A stretch of 64,000 nt of DNA from Sepiola atlantica (lineage: Eukaryota; Mollusca; Cephalopoda; Sepiida; Sepiolidae): positions 135,782,399 to 135,846,398 of the forward strand of contig OY744521.1 of NCBI GenBank assembly GCA_963556195.1, written 5' to 3'. Made by a program: the position numbers and the translations under genes. Under the pieces are notes generated by a model that saw only the letters and a list, made by a program, of their open reading frames with translations, searched no databases and was not told where the DNA came from. Every line of letters starts with the position of its first letter. Position 1 is the stretch's first letter. This document shows, piece after piece, positions 1 to 10,521 of this stretch.

Positions 1-300
1 GTTTGGTACATTTTTTAGCCAGTATCTTCTAGAAGCCTGCTCTGGTAGCACCAGGTCAGATGTTTCGTAGTTGTGGAAATGTTTGTTGAATTGAAGTTAG
101 TATTTAAAAATCGTTTTGTTTATATGATTGATTTTTTTAAATGTTATCTGCCAATAAAAGACATTTTTTCGGTAACGCCAGAACTTTTGTTTAATTAAAA
201 GAAAGAGAAGATTTTGATAATTATGCCATTGATCAATAAATAAGGGATATTTTAAGTTTGCATAAAGTTAGATTCAAGGGTGAGTAATCATCGGTCGCCG
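1..300 (+). repeat. Dispersed repeat, family A, copy 1
   Basis: This stretch is clearly related to 20057-20310: both share GATGTTTCGTAGTTG, a GAAATGTTTRTTGAA block, TTTAAATGTYATCTGC, a TTTCGGYRACGCC block and GATCAATAARTAAGGGA in the same order and orientation. It runs into the CT-rich stretch and TA tract after position 300. No ORF or Pol III box was seen, so the element class is unknown. Similarity was judged by eye. Confidence 0.75.
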
Positions 301-323
301 GTCGTGTGTGTCTTTCTCTTTCT

Positions 324-325
<2 letters not shown>

Positions 326-389
<64 letters not shown>
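326..389. repeat. (TA)n microsatellite
   Basis: Uninterrupted TA dinucleotides, preceded by a short CT-rich run. The 388-557 palindrome begins at its right edge. The two ORFs that cross it are translations of the microsatellite and are not genes. Confidence 0.97.
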
Positions 390-392
<3 letters not shown>

Positions 393-557
393 AGCAATGA
401 AAATATATATGGCAATCAAGCTACACAGAGGCTCCCGTGTTTCATCCCCGGTGGGAATCGTCAGGCTAAATGCATTTAGCCTTACAATTCCCCCCGGGGA
501 TGAAACACGGGAGCCTCTGTGTAGCTTGATTGCCATATATATTTTCATTGCTTACTA
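388..557. mobile_element. 170-bp near-perfect palindrome (foldback element)
   Basis: The two 85-base arms are reverse complements with only a few mismatches, centred on ATGCAT at 470-475. The ends read TAGTAAGCAATG and CATTGCTTACTA. This symmetry explains why near-identical ORFs appear on both strands, so neither is a gene. The left edge abuts a TA tract, which fits insertion at or expansion of a TA target. The arms carry a hammerhead-like core (separate entry). Inverted terminal repeats bearing hammerheads are known from Penelope-like elements. Assignment to that group is inference. Confidence 0.85.
411..478 (-). ncRNA. Hammerhead-ribozyme-like core in palindrome arm
   Basis: On the minus strand CTGACGA (464-458, fits CUGANGA) is followed by a UCCC/GGGA stem with ACCG loop, then GAAA (443-440). 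A stem III of six pairs with two wobbles follows (439-424, loop AGCC), then UA as a possible cleavage site and a GC that can pair with the GC just upstream of CTGACGA. The first pair of stem II would be U-U, and distal stem I is weak, so activity is uncertain. The mirror copy on the plus strand has CTTACAA and is broken. Confidence 0.45.
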
Positions 558-670
558 CCTAGCTACTTACGTATCGAGCACTGTTGTAGCAAATACTGAA
601 ACCTGACACATAAAAAATTATATCTCCTTATAATATTTTATGTGGATACATGAAGTACTAATATATATAT

Positions 671-671
<1 letters not shown>

Positions 672-732
<61 letters not shown>
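672..732. repeat. (GA)n microsatellite
   Basis: About 30 uninterrupted GA dinucleotides directly after a short TA run. Confidence 0.97.
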
Positions 733-737
<5 letters not shown>

Positions 738-779
738 GAACTGTTGGGATTTTTATCCTAGAGAGATAGTTCACTCTTG

Positions 780-1380
780 CAATCATCGAAGGTAAGCGCT
801 AAAATTGAAATGGGAGCGACAGCTTTTGGAGAGGTGCATATGGTTAAATAAATTTACTTGGGCAATTAATGGGGAAGTGAACATAACAGAAGATGACAGT
901 AAGTGCACAATGAGATTTTCGAACGCGTGCTTTTGCTAGAAATTATCAAAAGAAAATGTAACTATTGGCACACTTGGGTCCGTGGAATCTAATTCTTTTC
1001 GTAGCGGAAGAAATGGATCTTGCCTACGGACTGCAAATGTAGTCAGGCTAATGTCAACCAAAGTGGGGACACTGGAAAAAGCATGATGGCTGTTTTCGAA
1101 TTGCCGTCGCGTGGATTTGTCGCGATGTAGTCAAACCATGTCGAAGATTGTGGGTAACAGATGGAATAGGTTGGCTGCCCGCGACTGCCTTCGATGGCTC
1201 TTGTCGCAAGTAGTCAACCGATGTCCTAGTGATAAGAGAAAATAGTTGTGAAAGAGACGGAAGCCAAGTGTACTTGGGTTTATATAAACTAGCTCATGTG
1301 ACCTATACGGAGGCAGGAATTAAGTTACTTGTTTGGCCAATCTAATGTCGCTAAAGTAAACAATTCCGATTTTACCCATT
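780..1380. other. Unassigned AT-rich DNA with weak internal repeats
   Basis: No gene seen. Diverged repeats of about 85 bp occur: a GTAGTCAA-x-CATGTC-type block at about 1117-1143 recurs at about 1201-1226, with a weaker one near 1038-1060. Confidence 0.4.
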
Positions 1381-1720
1381 TCAAAATTAAATCATGTCGT
1401 TTTATTGATTTGAAGAATATTTAGCTGACAATTATTTTACAGTAAGAAGATTGAGAATTTCTATTTTTTATTCATTTAAAATTGTAGCAATTTAATTATT
1501 GCTACAATTTTAAATGAATAAAAAATGACATATTCGTTTTAATTATTGAAAGAATATTTAGCTGACGCATGAAGAAAGAGTCACATTTTTTTTAATAGTA
1601 TTTACCCTGCCAGATATTTCAAAAGAAATGTTATTAACAGTAAATTATACGGATTAATGTAGAAAGCACCGTGGAATTTCTACAGGGCCGCGTTAGTTTA
1701 AATAAATGTTTATAATGTTA
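1380..1720 (+). repeat. Dispersed repeat, family S, copy 1 (with hairpin)
   Basis: AGAATATTTAGCTGAC occurs at about 1413 and 1549 and recurs three times at 62150-62430 and, inverted, at 39250-39410. Downstream blocks (ATTAACAGTAAATTATRC and a GCCGCGTTAGTTT-like end) are also shared with 62490-62580, so the loci are collinear copies of one longer repeat. A perfect inverted repeat lies inside: arms 1463-1491 and 1498-1526, six-base loop. Confidence 0.75.
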
Positions 1721-2159
1721 AACGGCATTAAGCAAAAGAAACATTGTTTATGGGTTTTTTTCTGTGTTATTACTTTCATGGACGCTCTTCAGAGAATACA
1801 TTAGTAGTAGTATTAATAAAATTGATGTTTTTCAATTTTGGAGAGTAGTTTTGGAGTCTATGTGCCTACCTTTAATATCGTGCGGCATTAGTCCTGTGCT
1901 GGTTAAGCCGTGTCCGTCGTAAAGTAAACTAACGCCTGTACAATGAAAAGTGACGTAACGTTAGTACGTAGCAAGTCGAACAGTCAGACTTTCACTAATG
2001 AATGAAAGCCTTTCAAAAAAAAAAAGCGTTAGAAAACTTTTTAAATTACATTTTAAAAAAAGAAAAGAAAGAAACACTATTCGATTCATACTAAAAGTGG
2101 ACTTTGTTCAATATAAATAAAATTAAATGAAAAGAATTCAAAATAAATAGTGATGTTGT

Positions 2160-3770
2160 GTGATTGCTGCGTTAAAGTAAATACACATTACGTTGTTTCA
2201 TGGATTTTTATTTACTATTTCTATTTATTTTCTTCCCCACAAGGACATGGCAGAGTTAGGCAGAAGTTCGGTTTTTAATGTGAGGAAAATCAAACTCCCC
2301 AAATAGACACTCTTGATTGGAACAAAATTAAAATTGCCCCAGTCTAGAAGAATTTCGTTTTCACCTTTACTGACGGAGGACAGGAAAAAAACTGTAGTAT
2401 CAAAACAGATATTACACTTTTATTTATTTTGTTAAAAAATATACAAATACAATGTAAATTTTAAACAAATTAGACCCAAAGACATCAAAATGGTGGAGAG
2501 TGGAATTGTCGTTGGTCATCCTCTTTCTATTCTACTCTTTGTTAGCATCATGAGTCAATACGATACCACATTTACTCTTGGGATCAACATCTCCAATGTG
2601 TTGAAAATTGAAAATTTATTCATAAATATACATATTTAATTCAATATTTTAATCCTTATTTTTTCTAGCACCAAACATTTGAACTGTTTTAGAATTTTAT
2701 TACACACATAAAAAAACGTTTTGACACAATAAATACTGTTTTTATATACAAGAAACAAATTTAAATAAAATTTCTAGTTGATATTATTTTATGACAGTCG
2801 ACGGATAAGCATAAAGTTTAATTTTGTATCAGGACAAACAAAACGTTTTATGTCATGCAGACTTGTTATTGTGTAAATATTATTTCGAATTTTACAGAAA
2901 AGCAAGCATTTTGTTTTTTATTTAAGCCTATTCTATCAAGACAGGTTTGTCAACCATCTTGAATTTAAGTCTGATTTTTTAAATAATTTTACCTTAAAAT
3001 CACTGAGGGTTCCACCCATGAATGCGACATGAACAAACTTATTGGTATCTTCTTTATAAATACCAAACAATTACTAGATCAACGATTAAATAATTTCAGA
3101 CAGAAATGAGCATAGTCATATGTTGCTTGTAATAACGTTTATCTTCGAAGTGTCTTGTTTTAATGTGGGGAAACTCCAGCTACCACGAAGGGAGCTTCTG
3201 GATTAGAACAAAAATTTAATTGTCTCAATCTAGAAGGATTTCTCATTTACAGGACAGAAAAGATAAATTGTCATATTAGAACAGTTAATACACTTAAGTT
3301 TTAACGGAATCTCTAGTTGATAATATCTTATTGCTAACAAATTGTTAGCAAAAAATGGGGTCAACACGTAAACATAAAAGTTAAATTTTATATTTTAATT
3401 TAAAATTTAATTGGATTTTTTTCAGCACAAACAAAACATTTTTATGTTATAAAGACTTTTTATTGTGTAAAAAAATATTTCAAACTTTAGAGGAAACAAG
3501 CAAGTATTTGTTTTTCTATAATATTTTCCTATCAAGACTTTTGTTCCATCTTGAATTTTTGTCAAAACGATTTTTCCTTTTATAGTTTTACCTTAAAATT
3601 ATTATCAAAATTCCACTTTGAAAATGACATGAACAAAACCATCGGTGTCCTTTTTTAAATACCAAACAATTACTAGTTCAAAGATAAAATAATTGATGAG
3701 AGGAATTACCATCGTGATATGTCTACATGTAGCGTGTAAGCCTTCCTTTCGAAGTGCCTTGTTTATCGTC
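2160..3770. repeat. Diverged tandem duplication including family P copies
   Basis: About 2770-3160 and 3308-3770 align along their length: TCTAGTTGAT, a CACAAACAAAAC-like block, TATTGTGTAAA, ACCTTAAAAT, GACATGAACAAA, TAAATACCAAACAATTACTAG and CGAAGTG-CTTGTTT blocks occur in the same order. The segments at 2225-2400 and 3155-3265 are minus-strand copies of family P (see 20720-20920 and 51215-51330). The ORF at 3693-3875 lies in the second copy and has no counterpart in the first. Confidence 0.7.
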
Positions 3771-3899
3771 TTAGTACCGCCCACTCTGATGTCAGCAGAA
3801 AAACGAGACTCCGTGAAATGGCCTCACTCTACAATGTCTACGGTTGAGCCGGCTTTCCTCGAATCACTATTTTAAGTAAAAAACACTTCTAACCCATTA

Positions 3900-4480
3900 C
3901 TGAAATATTTAAATAAATTATAAAAATGGAAAGGGAATAGCTTTAGAAATGCAATTATATTTTGATCTCAGATTTCATTAACTAAAGTTCACGATTGAGT
4001 TTTATACTGCCTTACCGATTGTTTATCATTTCAATTAATCATTCTAGTTCTTCAAAACAGACACATACATTATAGTAATGAGCCACTGTTAAGGAAGGCG
4101 GCCAAAACCGCTTGAGGGTTAATTGGATTTTCAGTTGGATGATGAAACAGTACTATGAGAGGATCGAACAAGATGGAGGAAAGGGCCGAAATTTTACTAC
4201 TTAAGAGGACGTCTCGACAGCTATTTACTGAAATTGAAGACAATCATGCTGTAGTGTACAAGGTAGCCGTACATATATTCCAAAGAAGAAGAAAGGAATG
4301 TTCTTTGCAGTGGTGGTTAAAGACTGCTGTTAATGTTTTACAGATGGGAACCAGAGATTGAAGCTCAGTCGAGCAACCAGCACGCAAATAACGATAGAGT
4401 AGAGGAAGACTAACAAAGTCTTTTATGTGAGCAATGCACTGTAAGAAAAATAGAAATCACCCCCACTAAAGTGAGAATGA
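3900..4480. other. Unassigned region
   Basis: No recognisable gene. A 68-codon ORF at 4155-4361 (plus) is rich in charged residues but matches no family I know and lacks supporting context, so I do not call it a gene. Confidence 0.4.
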
Positions 4481-4483
4481 TTG

Positions 4484-4485
<2 letters not shown>

Positions 4486-4537
<52 letters not shown>

Positions 4538-4553
4538 AGAGAGAGAGAGAGAG
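4486..4553. repeat. (TA)n(GA)n microsatellite
   Basis: TA dinucleotides to about 4534 followed by GA dinucleotides. It abuts the 3' end of the minus-strand SINE at 4554-4740. Confidence 0.95.
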
Positions 4554-4740
4554 ATTATTATTAATATTTATTTGATCTACATACTATACGTTTAATCCTT
4601 ACGAGGATCGTCAGAGTAGAGAAGTGTTATCCACACCGGTCGCCAGACTCGAACCTCGGAACACGAGTTATATTCCAAACTCAAATTCCAACGTCTTAGC
4701 CCACACGGCCGTTGTCAAAGTTGAACCCATTTCACGCACT
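4554..4740 (-). mobile_element. tRNA-derived SINE (minus)
   Basis: On the minus strand an A-box-like GTGGGCTAAGACGTTGG (4704-4688) is followed about 33 bases later by a B box GGTTCGAGTCT (4655-4645), the internal Pol III promoter layout of tRNA-headed SINEs. The body continues to a simple AATAATAAT-type tail at the GA/TA microsatellite. The plus-strand ORF 4624-4911 is an antisense shadow of this element. Family name not determined. Confidence 0.65.
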
Positions 4741-4909
4741 AATGGCAAAGTCAAACCGCTCTATTTCAAGTTACATAACGTTTTTACGATAGACGCACCA
4801 TCTTTTTTATATACTGCTCATGCCGATACGATATCAGTCGCAAGGTTAACTAATTTTCGTATTGGTTTTGAAAAGAGAAATTTGATTAATGATTATTTGT
4901 TATTGTTTT

Positions 4910-5270
4910 GATTTTTATATAACAAAGAGTTCTGTTGTGCAAGATGTTTTATTTTCTGGACGCATATTTAGTATTTATCGTTCAAATGTTACTTTCTTTA
5001 GAGCGGCCGACTTTATGTTTAACAAGTTGTGATCTAGTTCTAATTGCAAGTGAAAAGGCACATTTATTTCGGGGTTTTTTCTTACTTAACATTTAAAAGA
5101 AAGAAATGTGCATCAAAATTACCAAAATGTTAATGTTGTGCACCTACGGAGAAATATTTTGTTTCGTTTTAACAACAAAGTTATGAATGAAAAGTTTGTT
5201 ATTATTTTTAATTAATGGTAAAATTATTTCAAGTAGCGAACTTTGCGAAACGATACCGAGAAGCCATATA
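4910..5270. other. Unassigned AT-rich DNA
   Basis: Nothing recognisable apart from ordinary AT-rich sequence. A short TA run lies at 5269-5282. Confidence 0.4.
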
Positions 5271-5324
5271 TATATATATATATGAGACATTAAAAAGGAA
5301 AGCCTAAGACTGTATTATTTATAT

Positions 5325-5370
5325 ATTCATCAACGTTTCGGCTTTTATTGAAGACTTCCTCAAGAGTAAT
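5325..5370 (-). ncRNA. Degenerate hammerhead-like / Penelope-type motif
   Basis: On the minus strand TTGAGGAAGTC (from about 5363), a loop, then AAGCCGAAACGTTGATG. The layout resembles the CTGATGA-stem-GCCGAAAC hammerhead motif of Penelope-like elements, but the CUGAUGA core is altered, so it is probably inactive. Confidence 0.35.
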
Positions 5371-5595
5371 AAACAATGCAGAAAAATCATACAGATATTA
5401 ATTTTGATTTGCCAGAAATTGTCCAAATTTTGGTTATGGATGTGGATTAGAACAAGCAAAAAATGAAAATCACGATTTTGGTTAGTCCGTTATCAGCAGC
5501 AGTCTGTACATTTCAAGGGACGCAAAAAGTGAATGGAGTGACGGCTTGAATTTATTAGATTTCTTTATTTTTAGCTAGGGAGTTTGTCTGGGTCT

Positions 5596-5597
<2 letters not shown>

Positions 5598-5631
<34 letters not shown>

Positions 5632-5633
5632 AT
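5598..5633. repeat. (TA)n microsatellite
   Basis: TA dinucleotides with one phase shift. Confidence 0.95.
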
Positions 5634-5812
5634 GTGTGGGGTGTTACAAGGACTGGTGCCTCAGAGAATTTAATAATTAGCAGTCATACTACGGATTAAA
5701 TGCTATGTTCCGACCATTTGTTGTTGAACACTGTTCGACTGTTTACTATGTGCGTTCGCTGATTTAGCGTATATAAAGTTTAATTTATCTTTAATTTCTG
5801 TGCTAATCGATT

Positions 5813-5973
5813 GTAGGCGAGGTAGAATACCGGATTACAAGTCAGTGATGACTTTGAAACCGGGTTCGTGTCTACTGACCGGCAAGTGTTAAAATTCACT
5901 ACACTGAAGATTGCATAAGCATGAAACATCAAATGTCTGCGGGCAATAAGAAATATTTATTTAAAATGGTGTA

Positions 5974-5975
<2 letters not shown>
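5813..5975 (+). mobile_element. tRNA-derived SINE, family T, copy 1
   Basis: A tRNA-like head starts near 5813 (A-box-like GTAGGCGAGGTAGA), with a B box GGGTTCGTGTCT near 5863. The 3' part (GAAGATTGCATAAGCATG, then AAACATC-AATGTCTGC and a (A)ATAAG-AATATTTATTT tail) is closely shared with the minus-strand SINE at 54396-54570, which has a different, Leu/Ser-like head. A TA tract follows the tail. Confidence 0.7.

Positions 5976-5978
<3 letters not shown>

Positions 5979-6019
<41 letters not shown>
5979..6019. repeat. (TA)n microsatellite
   Basis: TA tract between the SINE tail and the hammerhead ribozyme module. Confidence 0.96.
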
Positions 6020-6022
<3 letters not shown>

Positions 6023-6034
6023 TATTTTTATTTT

Positions 6035-6111
6035 ATTCCATTAGTTGCGACAAAACAAGTTTTGTTTCATTGGTGCAAATAGCGACCAACTCATCAGGCT
6101 GGCGATGGAAT
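6035..6111 (-). ncRNA. Type I hammerhead ribozyme
   Basis: A complete self-cleaving fold can be drawn on the minus strand. Stem I: AUUCCAU (6111-6105) pairs with AUGGAAU (6041-6035), then a five-by-five internal loop, then GC/GC. The core CUGAUGA is at 6097-6091. Stem II: GUUGGU (6090-6085) pairs with ACCAAU (6074-6069, first pair G-U) around a ten-base loop. GAAA is at 6068-6065. Stem III: CAAAAC/GUUUUG (6064-6051), a palindrome with a UU loop. The cleavage triplet GUC ends at 6049, so cleavage would fall between 6049 and 6048. A very short palindromic stem III is typical of hammerheads of Penelope-like elements and metazoan retrozymes, which often cleave as dimers. The module sits alone between two TA tracts; no reverse transcriptase was found beside it. 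Confidence 0.85.
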
Positions 6112-6154
6112 TTAAATATATATATATATGTAGTCATCCATCGAAAGCTTTATA

Positions 6155-6245
6155 GTTGTTTCACAGATGATCACCATGGCTAGACTAGAAATAGCGAGCA
6201 CATCAACCGCTCGATTCGAACACCGTGCGTTAATCATTAACAATG
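6155..6245 (-). mobile_element. Possible tRNA-derived SINE fragment
   Basis: GGTGTTCGAATCGAGC (minus, 6224-6209) is a good B box, but I cannot place a convincing A box upstream. Could be a truncated SINE or chance. Confidence 0.3.
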
Positions 6246-6249
6246 ATGA

Positions 6250-6830
6250 GTACAGTACTCTACCCTTTTTTAATCGATAACTTATAAGATTCAATTATTG
6301 TTTTTACGAAAGAATCTTGTTTTATGCCTAAGTAGAAACAATCATTTCCTCCGCCAGAGTGCTCCACACATAGGAAGCGTATGAGAGAGAAAGTCAGGGG
6401 TAAAGAGAGGATGGAATGGTGTATCCATCCGTCTACTTTGGTCTCCTCATCCGTTTGTTTGTTATGCATCTCAATCGATTACTTTTTACCCAAACAATCA
6501 ACATGAACGGCCGTGTATATACCTACTTCCCATCGTTTCTTCCCTGAATGCTTGTGAATCTCCCGCCGATAATGAAGAAGCGGGTTCGTTTCAACGTTTG
6601 CTTTCGATGCGCATGCCTGCCTCCCGCCCAAAATGCGACAACCGCTGCAGTGATAATTGCCTATCATATTCCAACATCAAAGTTCTTGACTTCCCTACAA
6701 TTTTTAGCCAGATTTGCGACAGAAACAGAATCACACTAGTAGAAAGGCAAGCTCGTTAAAACAAAGTACACGAACATATTAATAGGAACGAAACATTGAC
6801 ACACATAGGAACGCATATTTCTCTCTCATA
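6250..6830. other. Unassigned region
   Basis: Slightly higher GC than the surroundings, with short overlapping ORFs on both strands (6260-6469, 6479-6667, 6548-6739). None resembles a known protein and they shadow one another. Confidence 0.35.
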
Positions 6831-6842
6831 TATATATATATA

Positions 6843-6880
6843 CTAGACCACCCGTGACCCGTTGGGTCAGTTTGTTATAT
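6843..6880 (+). repeat. Recurrent motif next to TA tract
   Basis: ACTAGACCACCCGTGACCCG then TTGGGTCAG, immediately right of a TA run. A close relative (ACTAAACTTTCCGTGACCG, TTGGGTCAC) follows the TA tract at 54973. Part of an unknown dispersed repeat. Confidence 0.5.
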
Positions 6881-7086
6881 TAGCTATGGAATGCATGTAT
6901 GAGCGTGACACTTGTGGCATAAAGAAAATAGGTTTTTTTACATAACAGAAGCATTTCTATGAAAGTATATTAAAATGAAAAAAGAATATAGATAGATTTC
7001 TATGAGTCGTTCTGTTTATTATAATTGTTTTTTTTTAGATTACAGTTACTGAATTATAAGTGGCTGGCCATACTTATAGGTAAACA

Positions 7087-7680
7087 TGCACTGAACAGGT
7101 ACCATAATACTTATTATAGTTAAATTCAAATTTTGATATATCATCTTTTAAATGAAATTGTTAGTTGAAAGTACAGAATAATAAAAGGGCGATTTGAGGA
7201 AGGAAGGGGGAACAGCAGGCTTTCTCGCGTACGTAACGAAAACAGAGGGAGTAGGAGTGGTGAAATGTATGAGAGGGAAAGTGGGAGGAGGTTTCGTTCA
7301 CGGACGCTACTATTGCTGATATTAATAATGAGTGTTGTTTTTTTGTTTGTTTGTTTTTGTTTTTTAAAAGGGAGGAGTTAAATATGCACTGAACAGGTAC
7401 CATAATACTTATTATAGTTAAATTCAAATTTTGATATATCATCTTTTAAATGAAATTGTTAGTTGAAAGTACAGAATAATAAAAGGGCGATTTGAGAAAG
7501 GAAGGGGGTACAACCGGCTTTCTCGCGTACGTAACGAAAACAGAGGGAGTAGGAGTGGTGAAATCTATGAGAGGGAAAGTGGGAGGTGGTTTCGTTGACC
7601 GACCGCTAGAATGGCTGATATTAATAATGAGTGTGTTGTTTTTTTGTTTGTTTGTTTTTGTTTTTTAAAAGGGAGGAGTT
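7087..7680. repeat. Two-copy tandem duplication, period 298 bp
   Basis: Copies at about 7087-7384 and 7385-7680 both start TGCACTGAACAGGTACC and end AAAAGGGAGGAGTT, with only scattered differences. No coding potential. The minus-strand ORF 7161-7442 spans the junction and is not a gene. Confidence 0.93.
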
Positions 7681-7937
7681 TTTTTGAAACTGCGACAGAC
7701 TTTACGAAGTCCTACCGTGAAGAAAACAAAAAAACTATTTGATGAAATTAAATGAAATTGTTTATATTAAAAGCGATATAAAAATTTCCAGAATGAAAAA
7801 TTTCATGCGTTCGTTAATCATAAGAGATTAACGGAATTGGAATAACAGATTGAAGACGATGCTATTTACGCATGCGCAACCGGATGTTGAAAACCGGAAA
7901 GCTGAAAGCTGATTGCAAACATACAAGACCAATAGAG

Positions 7938-7946
<9 letters not shown>

Positions 7947-7984
<38 letters not shown>
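7947..7984. repeat. (TA)n microsatellite
   Basis: TA dinucleotides. Confidence 0.95.
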
Positions 7985-7989
<5 letters not shown>

Positions 7990-8039
7990 ACATATCTTTT
8001 TTTCCACTGACCACACTCTCTTCCGAATGATTATTATCA

Positions 8040-9235
8040 AGAAATATAATTAAAGGTAAATGACATCATGAGGGATTAATGGTAGCTTTATTTATATCAT
8101 TCGCGTTTTGCGACCTAATCAAGTGTGGACGATCACAAACAAGCAAATACGATAACAAAATACATGGAGATTTAGTAGTTATATATAAGACAAACATTGC
8201 ATGTCTATCGATGCGTTTTTCAGGCTTTCCTACAAACTTAAAACCAGAACTCAATTATAAATCACGTAAAGTTTAAGTTTTAAACACTTGACCCTATTGA
8301 GGGCAATTATCTTTTAAACTCTACACATTTTTTTAAATCAGTATATTAATATTAACATTTATAGATATACCTTACGATAGTGACACAAGATTACGTTTAA
8401 AACAAAGTATTTAAATTTCTTTTAACACAATTTAAATTAAAAACTTGTTTCCCATTTCAATTGACGTGAAGAAGTAACAATGTGCATGCGTATTTCAGCT
8501 ACTAATATATATATTTCAAATGACACGACACATTCTTTTGATCTTGCGTCGATACTTTCGGTTTTACGATAAATAAACTGGAAACTCAGTCAGCAGGGAT
8601 AAAGATACAAAATGTAACAGATTCTTCAGTCGATGTTTTTATAGTGTAACACACCGAGATTCTTCGCCCGGTGAGGGAAACCAGTTTATAAGTAGACTAA
8701 AATTGGGTATGCGTATGATACGTTTACATTCAAGTAACAAAGTCGCTAGTCATAAAGGATACGAATAAAACGCATAAAATGTGAAAGATTATGAATTTAA
8801 AAAAAAAATATATTAATAGAAAAGTAAAGCTGCATCGTTAAATCCTAATGTAATCGTTTAATGGCGTTAGCATTCTTCTTAATTTGCGTGTCGTTAAGGT
8901 ATGTGGTCATACGACAGTTTCACACTTTTTATGCGGCCCTTTGCATTATTGTGGTAATCTGAAAGTGCTTTCGAGCTTCATCGGTTGGGCAGTAGAGGGC
9001 AGACAAAGCAGTGTTGCAACGTATGGTCAGTTGATGAAACCGATAGAAATGACGAGTTGCATCGATGAAGAACAAACGCTGTGAATACTGTCTTGTCGAC
9101 GTATTCAGTTATGGGCAAACTGACAATAAAAAAAGTAAATTAGCATTAATTAACATGATACAAATTTTATCACCGGTTTGTTTTGGTTGTTGGCATTGAT
9201 TTTCCATCGATTTTTGTTTTAAGTATCAGCTAATT
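8040..9235. other. Unassigned AT-rich DNA
   Basis: No gene, RNA or repeat recognised. Overlapping 60-66-codon ORFs at 8066-8276 on opposite strands are mutual shadows, and 8884-9084 is not similar to anything I know. Confidence 0.4.
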
Positions 9236-9239
9236 ACAG

Positions 9240-9365
9240 GAGGGGCCACGTGGTGGTTGCCAATATGCATAAGTGAAAATTGTGCAATGGAACAGGCTGG
9301 ATTCGAACTTGGCACACCCAGGTCGTCAGTCGGAGTCTTTATTCACTTCACCACAGCCATCTCCC
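9240..9365 (-). mobile_element. tRNA-derived SINE (minus)
   Basis: Minus-strand A box TGGCTGTGGTGAAGTG (9359-9344) and B box AGTTCGAATCC (9309-9299), 35 bases apart, as in tRNA-headed SINEs. The body runs on toward 9240 with CACCACGTGGCCCCTCC. No poly-A tail is evident. Confidence 0.65.
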
Positions 9366-10310
9366 ATCTGCCAATGTGATAAAGCGTGTTGATGGACTTG
9401 TCTTGTGTCATTAAATACGCATGGGAACAAGATACACAATTTGCGAACGTGCTCGACATAATTAGAAAAATACATGCAAGGAAAGTTACATATACATGTG
9501 TATGCATACACACATAATTTTAAAAGTTACAACTCGCCCTACATATCCAAAATGAAACCAGGTTTCATACCCACAGAATGCAGTCGTCAGATGTTGCTAT
9601 TATTTGAACGCAATTGTTTCAACGCAACAATCCAAGACGCACCAGGATTAAGATGCAACTTAATATTCCTATATCTTGCTCGTTTAAAAATCAACTCTTA
9701 TTTTATAAATTATGCTGATGCTAAACTACCGAGGAAGAACTCACGCACGTGCATAATCTATAAAACAAGTTCGACCGTTTTGTTAGGTAAATTATTTGTG
9801 TCGCATTATTGCAACATGGCAAGCTTTTCTTAAACACAGAACTTGCATACTTATATCCTTTCTTTGTAAACTAGTGCTCTAGTAACTGCATCCTCTCCTT
9901 TATGTTGCAGGTTTTCCAGATGCATCTTCAAATTCCAAAAGCATAATTATGCAACTAGTGGGATGGCATTTTACGTGTGTTGACTGAGAAACTTTATACA
10001 TAATTATTGTAACGATTTTTCATTCCGTGTTAACTACACTGAAATACACTTTTCTGTTGTTGATGCCGTCTTCTTTGATAGTAGATTTGTAGATGATGTC
10101 CTTAGTGATGCCCTTCCAACCTGTAGTGGTTTTTGGTCCCTGCGGTTACAATATATGCTATTTGTGTTACTTGTATTGTTTTCATTTTGTGTGACCGTAT
10201 CATTTTGACTGTATTACGAATGCAGCAGAAACTTTAACCTTATTTTTGTTCAAGTGCTTGTGTAGTATGGTAGAGTTAGCAAAACGTTTATTCGCTGTAG
10301 GACGATCTTA
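9366..10310. other. Unassigned region
   Basis: It holds the longest non-repetitive ORF of the left half (9474-9833 plus, 119 codons), which has no recognisable domain, no compositional bias of a secreted or membrane protein and no neighbouring exon signals that I can support. Confidence 0.35.
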
Positions 10311-10443
10311 CCAATATGTTTTTACTCATGCATTATATTGAAGCCAGACTGCTTGTTTATCCGGTGGTCAAAAGCCACACCGACACTGGTTGGTTAGTTT
10401 ATAAAAAAGGTTTATTCAAAAAGGAAGAAAAAGACACTTCGCA

Positions 10444-10448
<5 letters not shown>

Positions 10449-10517
<69 letters not shown>
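10449..10517. repeat. (TA)n microsatellite
   Basis: About 34 TA dinucleotides followed by GATA-like units. The three ORFs crossing it are translations of the repeat. Confidence 0.97.

Positions 10518-10521
<4 letters not shown>

Noticed and set aside
9474..9833. 119-codon plus-strand ORF
   Set aside because: No recognisable domain, signal peptide or repeat; begins at the edge of a SINE and lies in AT-rich DNA where such ORFs arise by chance. Kept only as a note.
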